A stretch of 64,000 nt of DNA from Dendrolimus kikuchii (GCA_019925095.2 CM034413.1:1307001-1371000); one strand, 5' to 3'; shown: positions 1 through 9,942, counted from the stretch's first letter. Notes: generated by a model from the letters alone, not told the origin. Made by a program: numbers and translations.

Positions 1-105
1 TAAGGCTCTTTATTAAGTTTGTGTTTCAATGCTAGTTTTTGATGTATTATATTAGCCAGTTGATTATGCGAGAGTGTAATCATTCTGTGTTAGTATGATA
101 CATGC
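1..105 (-). pseudogene. LINE reverse-transcriptase C-terminal tail, frameshifted
   Basis: On the minus strand this stretch continues the LINE tail that begins inside the upstream ORF, after frameshifts. HNQLANIIHQKL and ALKHKLNKEP can be read without a stop near the window edge. The pattern ETIQHIT followed by HNQVANIIHQ is a familiar C-terminal ending of insect non-LTR reverse transcriptases. It is a broken remnant and its extent beyond the window is unknown. Confidence 0.55.
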
Positions 106-726
106 TCAAGTTATATGTTGTATTGTTTCTGGTTTGTTGTGACATTTGCTGCATAAATCATTTGAAACACTTGGGTCCTTGATAATAAATTTTCTGTAAT
201 TCTTGGTGGCTATAATTTGATCTTGTATTGCACTTATAAAACCCTCTGTTTCAGGAAATAGGCCCGCTGAGTAGAGCCATTCAATAAGTGCCTCATCTTC
301 TAAATTTCCATGCAACGCCAGTTCTTTCATATGTAAAAAATACTGTTGATATGTCTCATCCGGTTTCATTTTGCGTGATGCTAATTTCTTGTGAATGCTA
401 GCACTATTCAATTTCGAACCAAATTCTTCTAATAAAGATTCTTTTAATGTATCCCATGACGTAATAGAGCCTAGCGATCGTAAAAATAATTTAGCTGTAC
501 CTGAAAGCAGTCTCTTCGCGTAAATAAGTTTTTCAAGATTATTCCATTTCATTAAATTTGCAGTGTCATTAAAATCGGTCAGCCAATTCGTAATAGGGTA
601 GGTATCATCGCCTGTGAACGGTGTCATTGATTTTTCCAAGTCGCTAAATGAAATTCGTACTCTGTAACCAGCTTCTGAACAATTACTATCTGAGTCTTCA
701 ATATCTTTATTTTTCTTCGGTGGCAT
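106..726 (-). CDS. gypsy-like Gag fragment fused to LINE RT tail
   Basis: A 206-codon ORF. Residues 30-160 resemble the capsid part of Ty3/gypsy-type Gag proteins: FTGDD near residue 38, a W-x-x-x-F helix, and a DETYQQYF segment like the Retrotrans_gag signature. Such proteins package retrotransposon RNA into cytoplasmic particles. From about residue 162 the sequence changes character. AIQDQIIATKNYRK followed by CSKCHNKPETIQHIT matches the zinc-binding C-terminal tail of non-LTR (LINE) reverse transcriptases, not a Gag zinc knuckle. The ORF stops at 106-108, but the LINE tail continues in another frame to the window edge (HNQLANIIHQKLAL at about 25-66). This ATG is the only plausible Gag start seen; a Lys-rich PPKKNK follows it. 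The Gag assignment rests on residue pattern alone. The ORF looks like a chimera of two dead elements, so a functional protein is unlikely. Confidence 0.6.
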   Translation of the reverse strand: MPPKKNKDIEDSDSNCSEAGYRVRISFSDLEKSMTPFTGDDTYPITNWLTDFNDTANLMKWNNLEKLIYAKRLLSGTAKLFLRSLGSITSWDTLKESLLEEFGSKLNSASIHKKLASRKMKPDETYQQYFLHMKELALHGNLEDEALIEWLYSAGLFPETEGFISAIQDQIIATKNYRKFIIKDPSVSNDLCSKCHNKPETIQHIT

Positions 727-1210
727 CTTGTATGATTGGTTGTAAGTCTTTCAGTCGTAAAAAATAACCAATTCATAAAACGTCTTCATAAAAGAAAAAT
801 AATAGTCTTTATTCCAAATTCTGGGAAATTTTATACGCTGGTATCATTATGCAAATTAGTGTCGGTAAAACAGCACACAATGACTCGTCTTAAATTTTAA
901 TTTCGAGGTTGTTTCGTAATCATCAGATCAAAACTCACGTTAAAACAATGCTTCGCAGGATTCTTACATGATCCTGGTATGATCCTGGCACGAGCCTCCA
1001 TAAAGTTGTGGGTTTTGTTTGAAGAAAAGCAAAACAAACTTCCTTAGAACAGTCTTACATCGTTTATTCATAGACTACCTCTTCTGACTATATTTTGACA
1101 CTGACAGTTACAATATCAGGTTTATAAATTTAAAAAACATAATGTGTGGCCTGGCTACCGAGTCGGAATGCGTCTTCGAATCCCACATGGCCCGTGGTCT
1201 TGAAAGACAT
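727..1210. other. gag leader / possible LTR region, no gene
   Basis: Sequence upstream of the minus-strand gag ORF. It contains an AATAAA-like signal (minus strand, about 1066) and a repeated CCAGGATCAT motif near 965-990. This could be the 5' leader or LTR of the gag element, but I cannot define LTR ends. Confidence 0.25.
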
Positions 1211-1268
1211 ACAAATAACAATCCCTAAAAGTTCCAATGCTGGGCTCCGGGCCTCCCAATTTCTATGG
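1211..1268 (-). repeat. fragment of tRNA-derived SINE family D tail
   Basis: CCAATGCTGGGCTCCGGGCC matches the tail of family D seen complete at 13833-14135 and 25478-25768, where it reads CCACTGCTGGGC followed by CCTCCC. Short and diverged. Confidence 0.4.
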
Positions 1269-1285
1269 GTCACAGGTACACTATA

Positions 1286-1425
1286 CAATTATCAATTACT
1301 CGAAAGAAGTGAATAAAGTACCCCGATCTATTAGGGATGATACCATAGATATGTTTAAAAAGAGGCTGCAAAAGATACTATTCGAAAAATGCTATTACGA
1401 CTTAAAAAAAATTCTTGATGACTAA
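1286..1425 (+). pseudogene. LINE reverse-transcriptase C-terminal fragment
   Basis: The translation EVNKVPRSIRDD, then MFKKRLQKILFEKCYYDL, ends at a stop. It resembles the extreme C-terminus of CR1/Jockey-type LINE ORF2 proteins, where a P-x-x-I-R motif is followed by F-K-x-x-L-K and a short basic tail. No catalytic motif is present, so this is a 5'-truncated copy. Confidence 0.45.
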
Positions 1426-1454
1426 TTCTAAATTAAATTTGACAATACATCTTA

Positions 1455-1684
1455 TACTAATATATAAAGCTGAAGAGTTTGTTTGTTTGATTGAACGCGC
1501 TAATCTCAGGAACTACTGGTCTGATTTGAGAAATTCCTTCAGTGTTAGATAGCCCATTTATCAAGGAAGGCTATAGGCTATATGTCATCACGCTAATACC
1601 AATAGGAGCGGAGCACCAATGAATTTTTTTTTACTTACTTTTGTTTAAACTATTCCACGCCGATGAAGTCGCGGGCAGAAGATA
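1455..1684 (+). repeat. Helitron-like repeat family E
   Basis: It starts TACTAATATATAAAGCTGAAG and ends with GTCGCGGGCAG. The same 230-bp unit recurs at 15895, 17136 (-), 19014, 19942 and 26713 (-). The best ends are ACTAATAT on one side and GGGCACAGCTAGT on the other (19942 copy), as in non-autonomous Helitron-like elements, which end in CTAG-type 3' termini and lack TIRs. The Helitron assignment is inference. Confidence 0.5.
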
Positions 1685-1721
1685 CTAATATATACTTTGA
1701 CAAACTTTATTATTCTAATAC

Positions 1722-1927
1722 TGGCTGCTTCCCGCGGTCTCACTCGCGTGGTTATGGAAAATCGTTATATTTTGGATAATTCACATTATATCTTTATAAT
1801 TTATAGCCCATGTGTTATTCTGATGTGTAAGCTATACTATTGTAAAGTTTCATCAAAATCCATTCAGTAGTTTTTGTGTGAAGGAGTAACAAACATACAT
1901 CCATACATTCTTACAAACATTCGCGTT
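1722..1927 (+). repeat. arthropod interspersed repeat (cgcggtctcactcgcgtgg type)
   Basis: CCCGCGGTCTCACTCGCGTGG, a TCAAAATCCATTCAGTAGTTT core and an end of TACAAACATTCGCGTTT form an arrangement common in insect genomes. It is interrupted at its right end by the family B copy at 1928. Confidence 0.45.
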
Positions 1928-2236
1928 TTTTTATTGCATGAGATCAGCAGACAGGTAGACGGCCCACTTGATGGAAAGCGGTTACCATCGCCTATGGACA
2001 TTTGCAACACCAAAGTTGCTACAAATGCGCTGCTGCTCTCTTAAGGGAAACTGGCATTTGGTCACTAATGCCGAAACACAACTCAAGGTTGTTATGGCGA
2101 CATACTTTAGACCAGGGGTGGTAGCCATCCAGTCTGGCAAATGCCCTACGACCTGGCTGTGGGTTGTTAAGTCGCCTCTTACGACAGGCCGCCCGGCCGC
2201 CGAAAATTATATACTTTCTCCGTTTCTGCACAGATA
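1928..2236 (-). repeat. family B SINE-like repeat, full length
   Basis: A 305-bp unit present about 20 times in the window. Read on its own strand it starts CCGTGCAGGAACGGAG, holds a GGTGGTAG...CTACCACC hairpin, and ends CTCCTGCAATAAAAA. The 3' part (GGTAACCGCTTTCCATCA, then GCCGTCTGCCTGTC) matches tails of lepidopteran CR1-like LINEs. Apparent ORFs here on both strands are repeat shadows. Confidence 0.75.
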
Positions 2237-3149
2237 AAATATGATGCGTGTATAATATTAGTGAGATAGTAGAATTACATTTTTAAATTTTTGACATTGT
2301 ATTTATTCTATATGTAATAAGTCTGCACTTGACATATTTACATGTCTACTATAATTACTGTATAATTCTACAAAAAAAAGTCTGTGGATTGACTGGATTA
2401 CAGTCTTTTTTGGTTAACTAGTTGATTATCAACTTTCAATTATGCCTGAAAAGGCAAGAACATGTGACACATAAAATAACATACCGTCATCTAATATTTC
2501 TACTAACCATGTTTTTAAGCAAATTAATGATTTGGTTCGAAGCTGCAGAAAATTAAAAAAAAAAAGTTTCATAGCGCAAAAAAAAAAAAATTTTTTTTGG
2601 CAAAATTTAAACATCCATGAATTCACAAATTACTCATGAACCCAGCTTTTCAATGCAACCATTCGCGGCTATTTCCAGAAAATTCGCAAACATCAGTCGA
2701 AATACACTCGTGTATTCATTATAAAAAATATATGAACCGTGTCAAAAGCTTCCAATAAAGCATTTATTACGAAAACATGTTTGTGTACATTTAAAGTCGG
2801 TTGAGAGCACACTTAAGCCCTACAATGTGTACATTCGTGTCCAATCAAGTTACATCATTATTTGAATGCGATTGTTTCGACTCTGTACGCGATTGTACAA
2901 TGCGTTTGAGTACACTCGACGTCAGAAGTGCTTTATTGTTACAATTGGCTTTTAACGATGTTGTCTATTTATATTTTTTTTATACAATAATTTTAAAAAT
3001 GGAACGGATTTAGTATTATTGATACGAATACTGTCTATTTCAAATACGACGGTATGGCTGACACATCCCATAGAACGTAACTTGTAGCAATATCTTATAC
3101 TTCACTTATGAATTAGATACAAATTTTGATTATATAGAAATAAATGTCT
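2237..3149. other. anonymous AT-rich sequence
   Basis: About 900 bp with homopolymer runs (A/T tracts at 2554-2600). I see no coding signature, repeat family or terminal repeat. Confidence 0.4.
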
Positions 3150-3455
3150 TATGCGTGTAGGAACGGAGAAAGGAATACAATTTCCTGCGGCCGGGCGGCC
3201 TGTCGTAAGAGGCGACAAAACAACCCACAGCCAGGTGGTAGGGTATTTTCCCGACTGGATGGCTACCACCCCTGGTCTAAAGTATGACGCCTTGAGCTGT
3301 ATTCTGGCATTAATGACCAGGTTCCAGTCTCCCTTAAGAGAGCAGCAGCGCATTTGTAGCACCTTTGGTGTTGCAAATGTCTATAGACGATGGTAACCGC
3401 TTTCCATTAAGTGGGCCGTCTGCCTGTCTGCTGAACTCCTGCAATAAAAAAAATG
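3150..3455 (+). repeat. family B SINE-like repeat, full length
   Basis: Plus-strand copy running from GTGTAGGAACGGAG to CTCCTGCAATAAAAAAAA. It carries the conserved GGCGGCCTGTCGTAAGAGGC block and the ATAGACGATGGTAACCGC block. The short ORFs here are the same shadows seen in every B copy. Confidence 0.75.
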
Positions 3456-3493
3456 AATGCTTCATACTGTTTAAAAGTGACATTATGTATAAT

Positions 3494-3790
3494 AAAACTA
3501 CGATTTAATGGTTTTAAGCGCGGTAATTTATTTGAATTTTGGTATTCCGACGTTTTGGCCACTTTTCAGTGGCCTTGATCACGGTACACAAAGTTGTCAA
3601 GTGTCAACGAGTATTGTTAAAGTTTTATTTAGCCTACCGGCAATTTATTCGTTTTAATTATTTAGTTTTAATTTTGTTTATGGTTACTATTTACTGTATG
3701 GGAGCCTAATCTAATTTACAAAATCAAACAACAAATAACATCAAATAAATTACCGTGCTTAAAACAAGTCGCGAAAACTTAAGAAAATAT
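3494..3790 (+). repeat. family R repeat with inverted ends
   Basis: The left end reads AATAAAACTACGATTTAATG, then GGTTTTAAGCGCGGTAAT. The right end reads ATTACCGTGCTTAAAAC, its inverse. The middle carries CCGACGTTTTGGCCACTTTT. Other copies lie at 11307-12360 (interrupted), 14985-15115 and 28870-28936. It looks like a TIR-type non-autonomous DNA element, superfamily unknown. The uninterrupted TTTTAAGCGC here is the empty site for the insertion at 11341. Confidence 0.5.
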
Positions 3791-4159
3791 TAAGTGACAT
3801 TATAATTAAATTTACAATGTTTTCTCTTTGTTTATTTAATTTTTATGTAACATTTTATTATTTAGCTGACTTATTAAAGTTACGCACTAAGAATATACGT
3901 TTCACTACCCTCAGTGCCTTAAATACGTAACTTAACGTCACAAAAATAATAAAATGCTACATGAAAATACGTAAATAAAGAGGAAAACATCGAACAATAA
4001 ATGCTTATTATGAAAATGTACATTAGTGAGCTCTTTTACACGCCTGACGCAGCGTCAGACAATACGTTGTACGCCGCGTTTATTTAAAATTTTAAGTTTA
4101 AAGAAGTTACGTTTTAATGTCAACTAATCTGGCAAAAGAATTTGTTTCATAGTATAGAG

Positions 4160-4290
4160 GGTACGGTAAAATCTGACATGCGGTTAGACATTAAGCGACG
4201 TCCAACGTCTATTGATGCTGCACACTGTTTTCAGCATCTGTGACAGACCACGGCTTTAAGTACAAAATCATTTTGTGACGTGTGTCATTG
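4160..4290 (+). repeat. fragment of MITE family M
   Basis: It shares GCGACGTCCAACGTC, TTTTCAGCATCTGTGACAGA and CACGGCTTTA with the complete element at 24079-24419. Its ends are not recognisable here. Confidence 0.4.
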
Positions 4291-4374
4291 AATTGCTCAG
4301 TCACTTGAAAAGAAAATCTCGAAAACAGAAAAGTATAAGAACTTAATACAAATACTAGTTTAGGAATCAGGGGG

Positions 4375-4687
4375 CCTAAAGTGGTCGCTTCAGGAGATTC
4401 CTGTTACTAATATAAAAGTTCTCAAAATAAAGTGGAACTTTATGCTATGTCTTACATTTTACAGTATATTTAGACTTGTCTGCGGGAAACTCATCACAAA
4501 CAATGTCACAAACACATTTCAAGTAAATTTTATATTAGTTTAATGTAAGCTATAACAAATTAAGAAAAGGTACGATGGGTTGACATAACCAAAAAGGTTC
4601 AAAGCCCCTTTGAAAAAAAAAAGGAAAAAGAAAGTGTATACACGTGTCAATTTTATTAAGCGATTCTCCAAAAGCGGCCACTTTAGG
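4375..4687. repeat. possible MITE with ~26-bp inverted ends
   Basis: The left end CCTAAAGTGGTCGCTT is inverted at the right end as AAGCGGCCACTTTAGG, with the match continuing imperfectly for about ten more bases. Length is 313 bp. No coding capacity and no clear target duplication. Confidence 0.4.
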
Positions 4688-4689
4688 TC

Positions 4690-5305
4690 TATTTATTTAA
4701 AGGTCCTCGGATCCTTTTGAAATTCGTTAAGTTTTTGTATAACTGGTGTACAAACCACAAAGTACATTAGTAAAGACCCTTTGTACATTTACCGATTTTG
4801 GCAATATAGAAAAATATCAAATCGCTAGTAATGTTAATTGTGGAATAGCATAATTAGGTGTGTTTTAATAATTTATTTTGGACTTTGGTTTATAAATACA
4901 TCAAAACAGCGCTATAACCACTGTCTATAAGCCCACAACTGGTAAGGACTGTCCTTTGCGTAAATTGATTTTGATTATGTTAATTATCAGTTCTGTTCCT
5001 GACTGTACATACATGTTAATACCCTTGCAGCGTTTGCAGCGCTTTCTGCGAGCGCGTTTAAGCTCGTTAGCAACGAGTTTCGCTTGTTTATTATTAAAGT
5101 TCATTAGTAAGTTTGCACTTTGTATGATAAAATACCTTTTATCATACCAATTATGATTTTGATGAAATTTCCCGAAATAACTTCTCGGGGATTTGTGTAC
5201 GCTCGTTTATTTCCCAACTTAAATCCCAACTAATATGGGATTATTGTAGACATGTGCAACACCGTTCTACGCCGGGGAATTGCGCAAATCGGACGACTGG
5301 ACCGG
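4690..5305. other. anonymous AT-rich sequence
   Basis: No convincing gene. A 66-codon ORF at 4956-5156 has no recognisable motif and is probably chance. Confidence 0.4.
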
Positions 5306-5445
5306 TGTTTTAGATAGATAGACACTTTGTTATACACCAATACAAACATGAATTTAAAAACTAAAATTATATCTAGTTATGTACAAAGGGCGGTCTTATC
5401 GCTAAAAAGCGATCTCTTCCAGACAAACCCAGGAATGTATACATA
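5306..5445 (-). repeat. LINE family J 3' tail
   Basis: On the minus strand it reads CTGGAAGAGATCGC, a short hairpin around AGCGATAAGACCGCC, and then an AAAGTGT tail followed by CTATCTATCT. The same order occurs at 12881, 39155, 49331, 51028 and 56244. These are 3' UTRs of a non-LTR element with a short tandem-repeat tail. Confidence 0.55.
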
Positions 5446-5494
5446 TAGTACGAACTACTTACTTTTTAATAATTCGGTTAGGCAAATTTACTTT

Positions 5495-5722
5495 GCCAGG
5501 TGGTAGGGCATTTGCTCGACTGGATAGCTACCACCCCTGGTCTAAAGCATGTCGCCATAACAACCTTGAGCTGTGTTCCGGCATTAGTGACCAAGTTCCA
5601 GTCTCCTTGAGCAGTAGCGCATTTGCAGCACCTTTGGTGTTGCTAATGTCCATAGGCGATGGAAACCACTTTCCATCAAGTGGGCCGTCTGCCTGTCTGC
5701 TGAACTCCTGCAATAAAAAATA
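5495..5722 (+). repeat. family B copy, 5' truncated
   Basis: It begins inside the conserved hairpin (CCAGGTGGTAGGGCATTTG) and runs to CTCCTGCAATAAAAAA. The first 75 bp of the unit are missing. Confidence 0.7.
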
Positions 5723-5769
5723 AAAAAATCTTTTTTATACATAGAAATTCACAATATCACAAGTCACAC

Positions 5770-5812
5770 ATAACACGCACGCACGCGCACGCACGCACGC
5801 ACGCATGCACGC
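5770..5812. repeat. (ACGC)n microsatellite
   Basis: About ten ACGC/GCAC units with one ATGC interruption. Confidence 0.85.
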
Positions 5813-5994
5813 AATAATACATATTCCTTTTTTTTCTTTTAAATGAATGTAACTGTAATTAATAATTTCACAATTTGAATGCACCAATTAGAGAGGAGGT
5901 CCCCGAGATACAGGTTGACCTAGTTTGGGGAGCAATGACTTTCAAAAATTGTGAATTATGTTTTATTCAATAAATGATTTTTGATTTTAATTTA

Positions 5995-6320
5995 CATACA
6001 TACATAACTTCACGCCAGTTCCCTTGCGGGGTAGGCACGAACAACAGAGCGCCATTTAGGCCCATTCTTACACACCTCACTTGCTTCTTTGACATTCATA
6101 ACTCTTGTCATGCACGCTCGTCTGTTCTTAAGGCTCCTGACATCACCCTCCGCTAGTACACGATCAATTTGATCATGGAAGGTGTGTCGTGGCCTTCCAC
6201 GACTTCTGCATCCATCCACTTTTGCATTGTATATCTGTTTAGTCATTCTTTCATCATGCATTCTTTCCACATGCACGAACCACCGGAGCATTCCTTTCCT
6301 TACCTTCACCCCGACACTTT
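5995..6320 (-). mobile_element. RTE-like LINE family A, 3' end
   Basis: The minus strand encodes KVRKGMLRWFVHVERMHDER, then RSRGRPRHTFHDQIDRV, then RRACMTRVMNVKEASEV, and stops after PARELA. It is followed by a (ATGT)n tail. This is the C-terminal end of a non-LTR element ORF2, which copies element RNA into chromosomal DNA. Longer copies at 35463 and 55309 carry the YADD catalytic motif. Short tandem-repeat tails are typical of the RTE clade, and that placement is inference. This copy is 5'-truncated with no catalytic part. Confidence 0.75.
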
Positions 6321-6579
6321 CTTTCTTTCTTTGATTTTAATTTGATTTGATTTTTAATAATAGAAACTTGAATGACATATATTAAATAGATATAATAATA
6401 TACTTAATATACATACTATACAAATACATATCTACAAATGTTTATAGATGAATTTAAATATCATATTCCAACGACATGTAGTATTTTTTTTATATATTTA
6501 GTTTTAAATGTCGGTAGCGATTGTGCTTGTGCGTTTGTATGTTGCAACATGTTCCAAAGAATTGTCGTGGTATATGCTG

Positions 6580-6820
6580 GACTGCCTCTATGGTTGAGCT
6601 GGCTAAACCTATGCCTGGCTTACTTTACTTCAACGTAGAGGCTCCGGGTTTGATTCCTGATATGGTAAATTTCGGAAACGAATTTTCTACGTTATTTACT
6701 GTGGTCTGGGTGTCTGAAATCGTCCCCAGAATAGTCCGTTGTATATTAGTATTACCCATAACACAAGCGTTACTTACTTAAATTTGGGTATATACAATAA
6801 TAATATGTATGTTTGTCTGC
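6580..6820 (+). repeat. tRNA-derived SINE (second family)
   Basis: It has an A-box-like TGGTTGAGCTGGCTAAACC and a B box inside GGGTTTGATTCCTG, then a TAAATTTCGGAAACG body ending at TATACAATAATAATATGTATG. Better copies lie at 30076-30310 and 56619-56862. The head resembles a tRNA gene but is only a pol III promoter; no mature tRNA fold is proposed. Confidence 0.65.
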
Positions 6821-6879
6821 AGCTGTTTGGAATTTAAAAAAATTCAGTATAATTAAAATTTCATATAAAAATTCATGTA

Positions 6880-7143
6880 AACAATATTCTTAAAAAAAAC
6901 TTTTTTATATCTTGATTACAGTACACAGTGTCTTAAGGCTGGCTCGACAAGTATGATACCACGCTCTCGCAGAAAATCGGCGTAATACGGTTAGCCTGAA
7001 CTAATCCAGTTTAATGCGATGAGTGACACTTTCAATGGCCCGCATTCCCATCTTTCTATTCCAATCCCTCTCCTATCTATTAGACCGAGATCCGGCTGCA
7101 AGATTACTACGTTCATGTGATATTTAATTAGAATCTAGATTTT
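6880..7143. other. anonymous sequence
   Basis: No gene or recognisable repeat; bounded on the right by the truncated Helitron-like copy. Confidence 0.3.
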
Positions 7144-7428
7144 AGAAAAAATAAAAATCTAGGACCCGATCCCAGCGCCACCTACCGGTTCCAATTGTGA
7201 ATCTAAACCATCCGGGAACCCACTCAAACACACAAAAACAAAATCACCAAAATCGGTCCAGGTGATTAGGAGGATTCTAGAACCCGATCTCAGCGCCACC
7301 TACCGGTTCCAACGGGATAAAAAGTATCCTATGTCCGTCTTCTGGTTCTAAGCGACCTCCCCACCAATTTTCAGCCAAATCGGTACAGCCGTTCTTGAGT
7401 TATAAATAGTGTAACTAACACGACTTTC
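7144..7428 (-). repeat. Helitron-like family G, part left of foldback insertion
   Basis: On the minus strand it matches copies at 34858-35192 and 61690-62020, with the ACCGGTAGGTGGCGCTG blocks and a GTGATTTTGTTTTTGTGTG core. It is broken at ACACGACTTTC, where the foldback element begins, and resumes at 8952. Its own 3' terminus (the GGGGCCGCTAGT end) is missing. Confidence 0.65.
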
Positions 7429-8951
7429 GGTAAATTTGCATAAACGCGGAACCTGAAAATTACGCATTTTTTTGTATTCAAAGACTTTACATATGGTTTG
7501 CTATGGTTTAATAACGACACTAAAATCATCAGTAAGCCATCATTTAGACAAAAAATTAATACACATTACAATTAATTACGAAATACGTGCATTATATCGA
7601 TAGAAATAATGTTCAATTTTAGCGTGACGACTTACCTACTAATTATAATAAAAACACAATTACTTTAATTTTGGGATTAATCTGCAAATGTAACATGTAT
7701 GACATGATCAAAATAATTAATAATTATAAAATTAAATATTACGGCATTGCTAAAAAATCACGACAGTTTGTAATATGTAAGTAAAACCTCAGATTAATAA
7801 TATTGAGAGACAAAGTTTGTACCTCACTTTGCTAAATGTCAAGCAAAGGAACTAAATCCGTACAGCATGAATATCAATATTATTCAATCAAACTGAACAT
7901 CTTTGAATGGCATAAAAATACGGAATTTTAGATTTTTCACATTATTGTGATTAAGATCATTATTATATTTTTGTAGTTTGTATATATAATTAACGACAAC
8001 ATGCAATACTAATGTTAGACAAACAATATATAGGTGTGAGGGGTGTTCGAAGGTTATGGCAAGGACAGTGGGTTAGGTTAGGTTATCTTTAGACCAAAGC
8101 CCACGAGCCGAGCGAGCGAAGCGAGCGTGCCGCGGCAGTGGCCGGCGAGTGGCAGAACCGACTTTAACTTTTATCAAAATTATCAACGAATAAATGGAAA
8201 CCAGTTGGTTCTGCCACTCGCCGGCCGGTACCGCGGCACGCTCGCTTCGCTCGCTCGGCTCGTGGGCTTTGGTCTAAAGATAACCTAACCTAACCCACTG
8301 TCCTTGTCACTGGTTACACCTTCGACCACCCCTTATACATATACTATGTTCTGCTTACATTGGTATTGCATGTAGTCGTATTTATATATACAAACTAGAA
8401 AAAATATATTAATTATCTTAATTACAATAATGTGAAAAATCTAAAATTCCATACTTTCATGTCATTCAATGATCTTCAGATTGATTGAATAATATTGATT
8501 GATTGATATTCATGCTGTATGGATTTAGTGTCTTTGCCTAACAAGTAGCAAAGTGAAGTAAAAACTTTGTCTCTTAATATTATTAATCTGAGGTTTCACC
8601 TACCAATTACAAAATATGGTGGTTTTTTAGCAATGCCGTAATAGTTGATTTTATAATGATTAATTATTTTGGTCATGTCATATATGTTACATTTGCAGAT
8701 TAATCCCGAAATTAAATAAGTGATTGTGTTTTTATCACAACTAGGTGAGTCTTGACGCTAAAATTGAACATTATTTTCATTTATATGATGCAGGTTTTTA
8801 ACGTAATTAATTGTATTCTTTTTAATTTTTTACATAAATGACGGGTTTCCGATAATTTTAGTGTCCTTATTACACCATAGCAAACCATATTTATAGTCTT
8901 TAAATACAAAAAACGCATAATTTTCAGGTTCCGCGTTTATGCAAATTTACC
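7429..8951. mobile_element. 1.5-kb foldback (long inverted repeat) element
   Basis: Two arms of about 731 bp (7429-8159) and 745 bp (8207-8951) are inverted copies separated by a 47-bp spacer. The outermost 34 bp match perfectly (both ends begin GGTAAATTTGCATAAACGCG). The intermediate arms are diverged, by eye about 80 percent. The innermost 100 bp match at 97 of 100 positions. The element is flanked by the 8-bp direct repeat CGACTTTC (7421-7428 and 8952-8959), which fits a target-site duplication. It interrupts a Helitron-like repeat known uninterrupted elsewhere in the window. There is no ORF of note, so it is non-autonomous. Eight-bp duplications fit hAT, P or Mutator-like enzymes, but the ends do not settle which. 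Confidence 0.8.
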
Positions 8952-8985
8952 CGACTTTCTTTTATATGTATAGATTATAATATAA
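8952..8985 (-). repeat. Helitron-like family G, part right of foldback insertion
   Basis: CGACTTTCTTTTATATGTATAG continues the G element interrupted at 7428; compare the 5' start of the copy at 34858, read on the opposite strand. Confidence 0.55.
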
Positions 8986-9000
8986 TATATTATATAAAGA

Positions 9001-9185
9001 CTAGCTGATGCCCGCGACTTCGTCCACGTGGTGCGGTTTTAAAACTCTTTAATTTTTCGGGATCAAAAGTATCCTATATGTTGACCAGGGATATAAGCTA
9101 CCACCATACAAAATTTTATTTAAATCAGTCCAGTCGTTTCGGAGATTAACCCGAACAAACAGACAAACAGAGGAACAAAAAATTT
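9001..9185 (-). repeat. Helitron-like repeat (ctagctgatgcccgcgacttc type)
   Basis: It starts CTAGCTGATGCCCGCGACTTC and continues through GGGATCAAAAGTATCCTAT and a TCAGTCCAGTCGTTTCGGAG block to a poly-ACAGA stretch. This arrangement is widespread in Lepidoptera. Confidence 0.5.
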
Positions 9186-9651
9186 GAAAAAATCTAAATT
9201 AGTTCTATTTCACTTCTTACATCCCCTGACTCGGTTTTTAGCAATTTTTTTTCGTTGTACAGAAATTCGACCTCTACAGATTTATTATATGCATAGATTA
9301 TATATGGGGGAATACATTTTTGCTAGGTTGCCTATAAAAATGTGGCCGCTAGTATTTTTCATTAAAATATATAGTTTGATATTTAAAAAAAAAATCTTTC
9401 ACTTCTTTTTAAATTAAATTATATATCAAGTTAAAGATCTGTTTAAGTTCTGTGTACGATGGAATAGGGTTTCCTATGTAAAAGTGACCGCAAATAGGTG
9501 TTGCCAGCTATTTAAGATAGCGGGCTACGAGGAACGCTACGCTAACGTGCGACGTAGCGCGTAACTTTTTCACTCTAATTTATCTTTAACGGCTGGCAAC
9601 CCCAATTATTAGTAAACTTACCTATATGCAAACGTAACACATATAACATTA

Positions 9652-9942
9652 TGAAGTCGTGGTAGCGTAATGGCTAGCGCACGCGTCCCAAACTCAAAGG
9701 GCGCGGGTTCGATCCTGGCCGGAACGCATGCACCACTTAGGCAGTTTTCTGACCTAATGTGCATATTGTTCCAATTATCACGTGCTAACAACGGCGAAGG
9801 AAAACATCGTGATGACACTACTGTGTCACTACTGTGGATATAACCGATGTGTGAAATCTGCCAAGCCGCCTTTGACAAGCGTGGCGGGTATACCGTCCGT
9901 TCTCCAATAGTGGGACGGCCGAGCCCAGCATGTATGACATTA
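9652..9942 (+). repeat. tRNA-derived SINE family D, complete
   Basis: The tRNA-like head has GTAGCGTAATGGCTAGCGCA (A-box region) and GGGTTCGATCCTGG (B box), the internal pol III promoter layout. The body contains GAAGGAAAACATCGTGATG, and the tail has a diverged form of the GCCCAGCAGTGGGA motif. Other copies: 10312 (headless), 13833 (-), 25478 (-). A functional tRNA gene is unlikely because the head is always joined to the same body. Confidence 0.7.

Noticed and set aside
8071..8090. Telomeric TTAGG repeat
   Set aside because: Only two units, mirrored in the other foldback arm; part of the element rather than an interstitial telomere array.
9652..9725. Possible tRNA gene (A and B boxes)
   Set aside because: The same head is joined to the same body in several copies, and the acceptor stem does not close convincingly; it is a SINE promoter.
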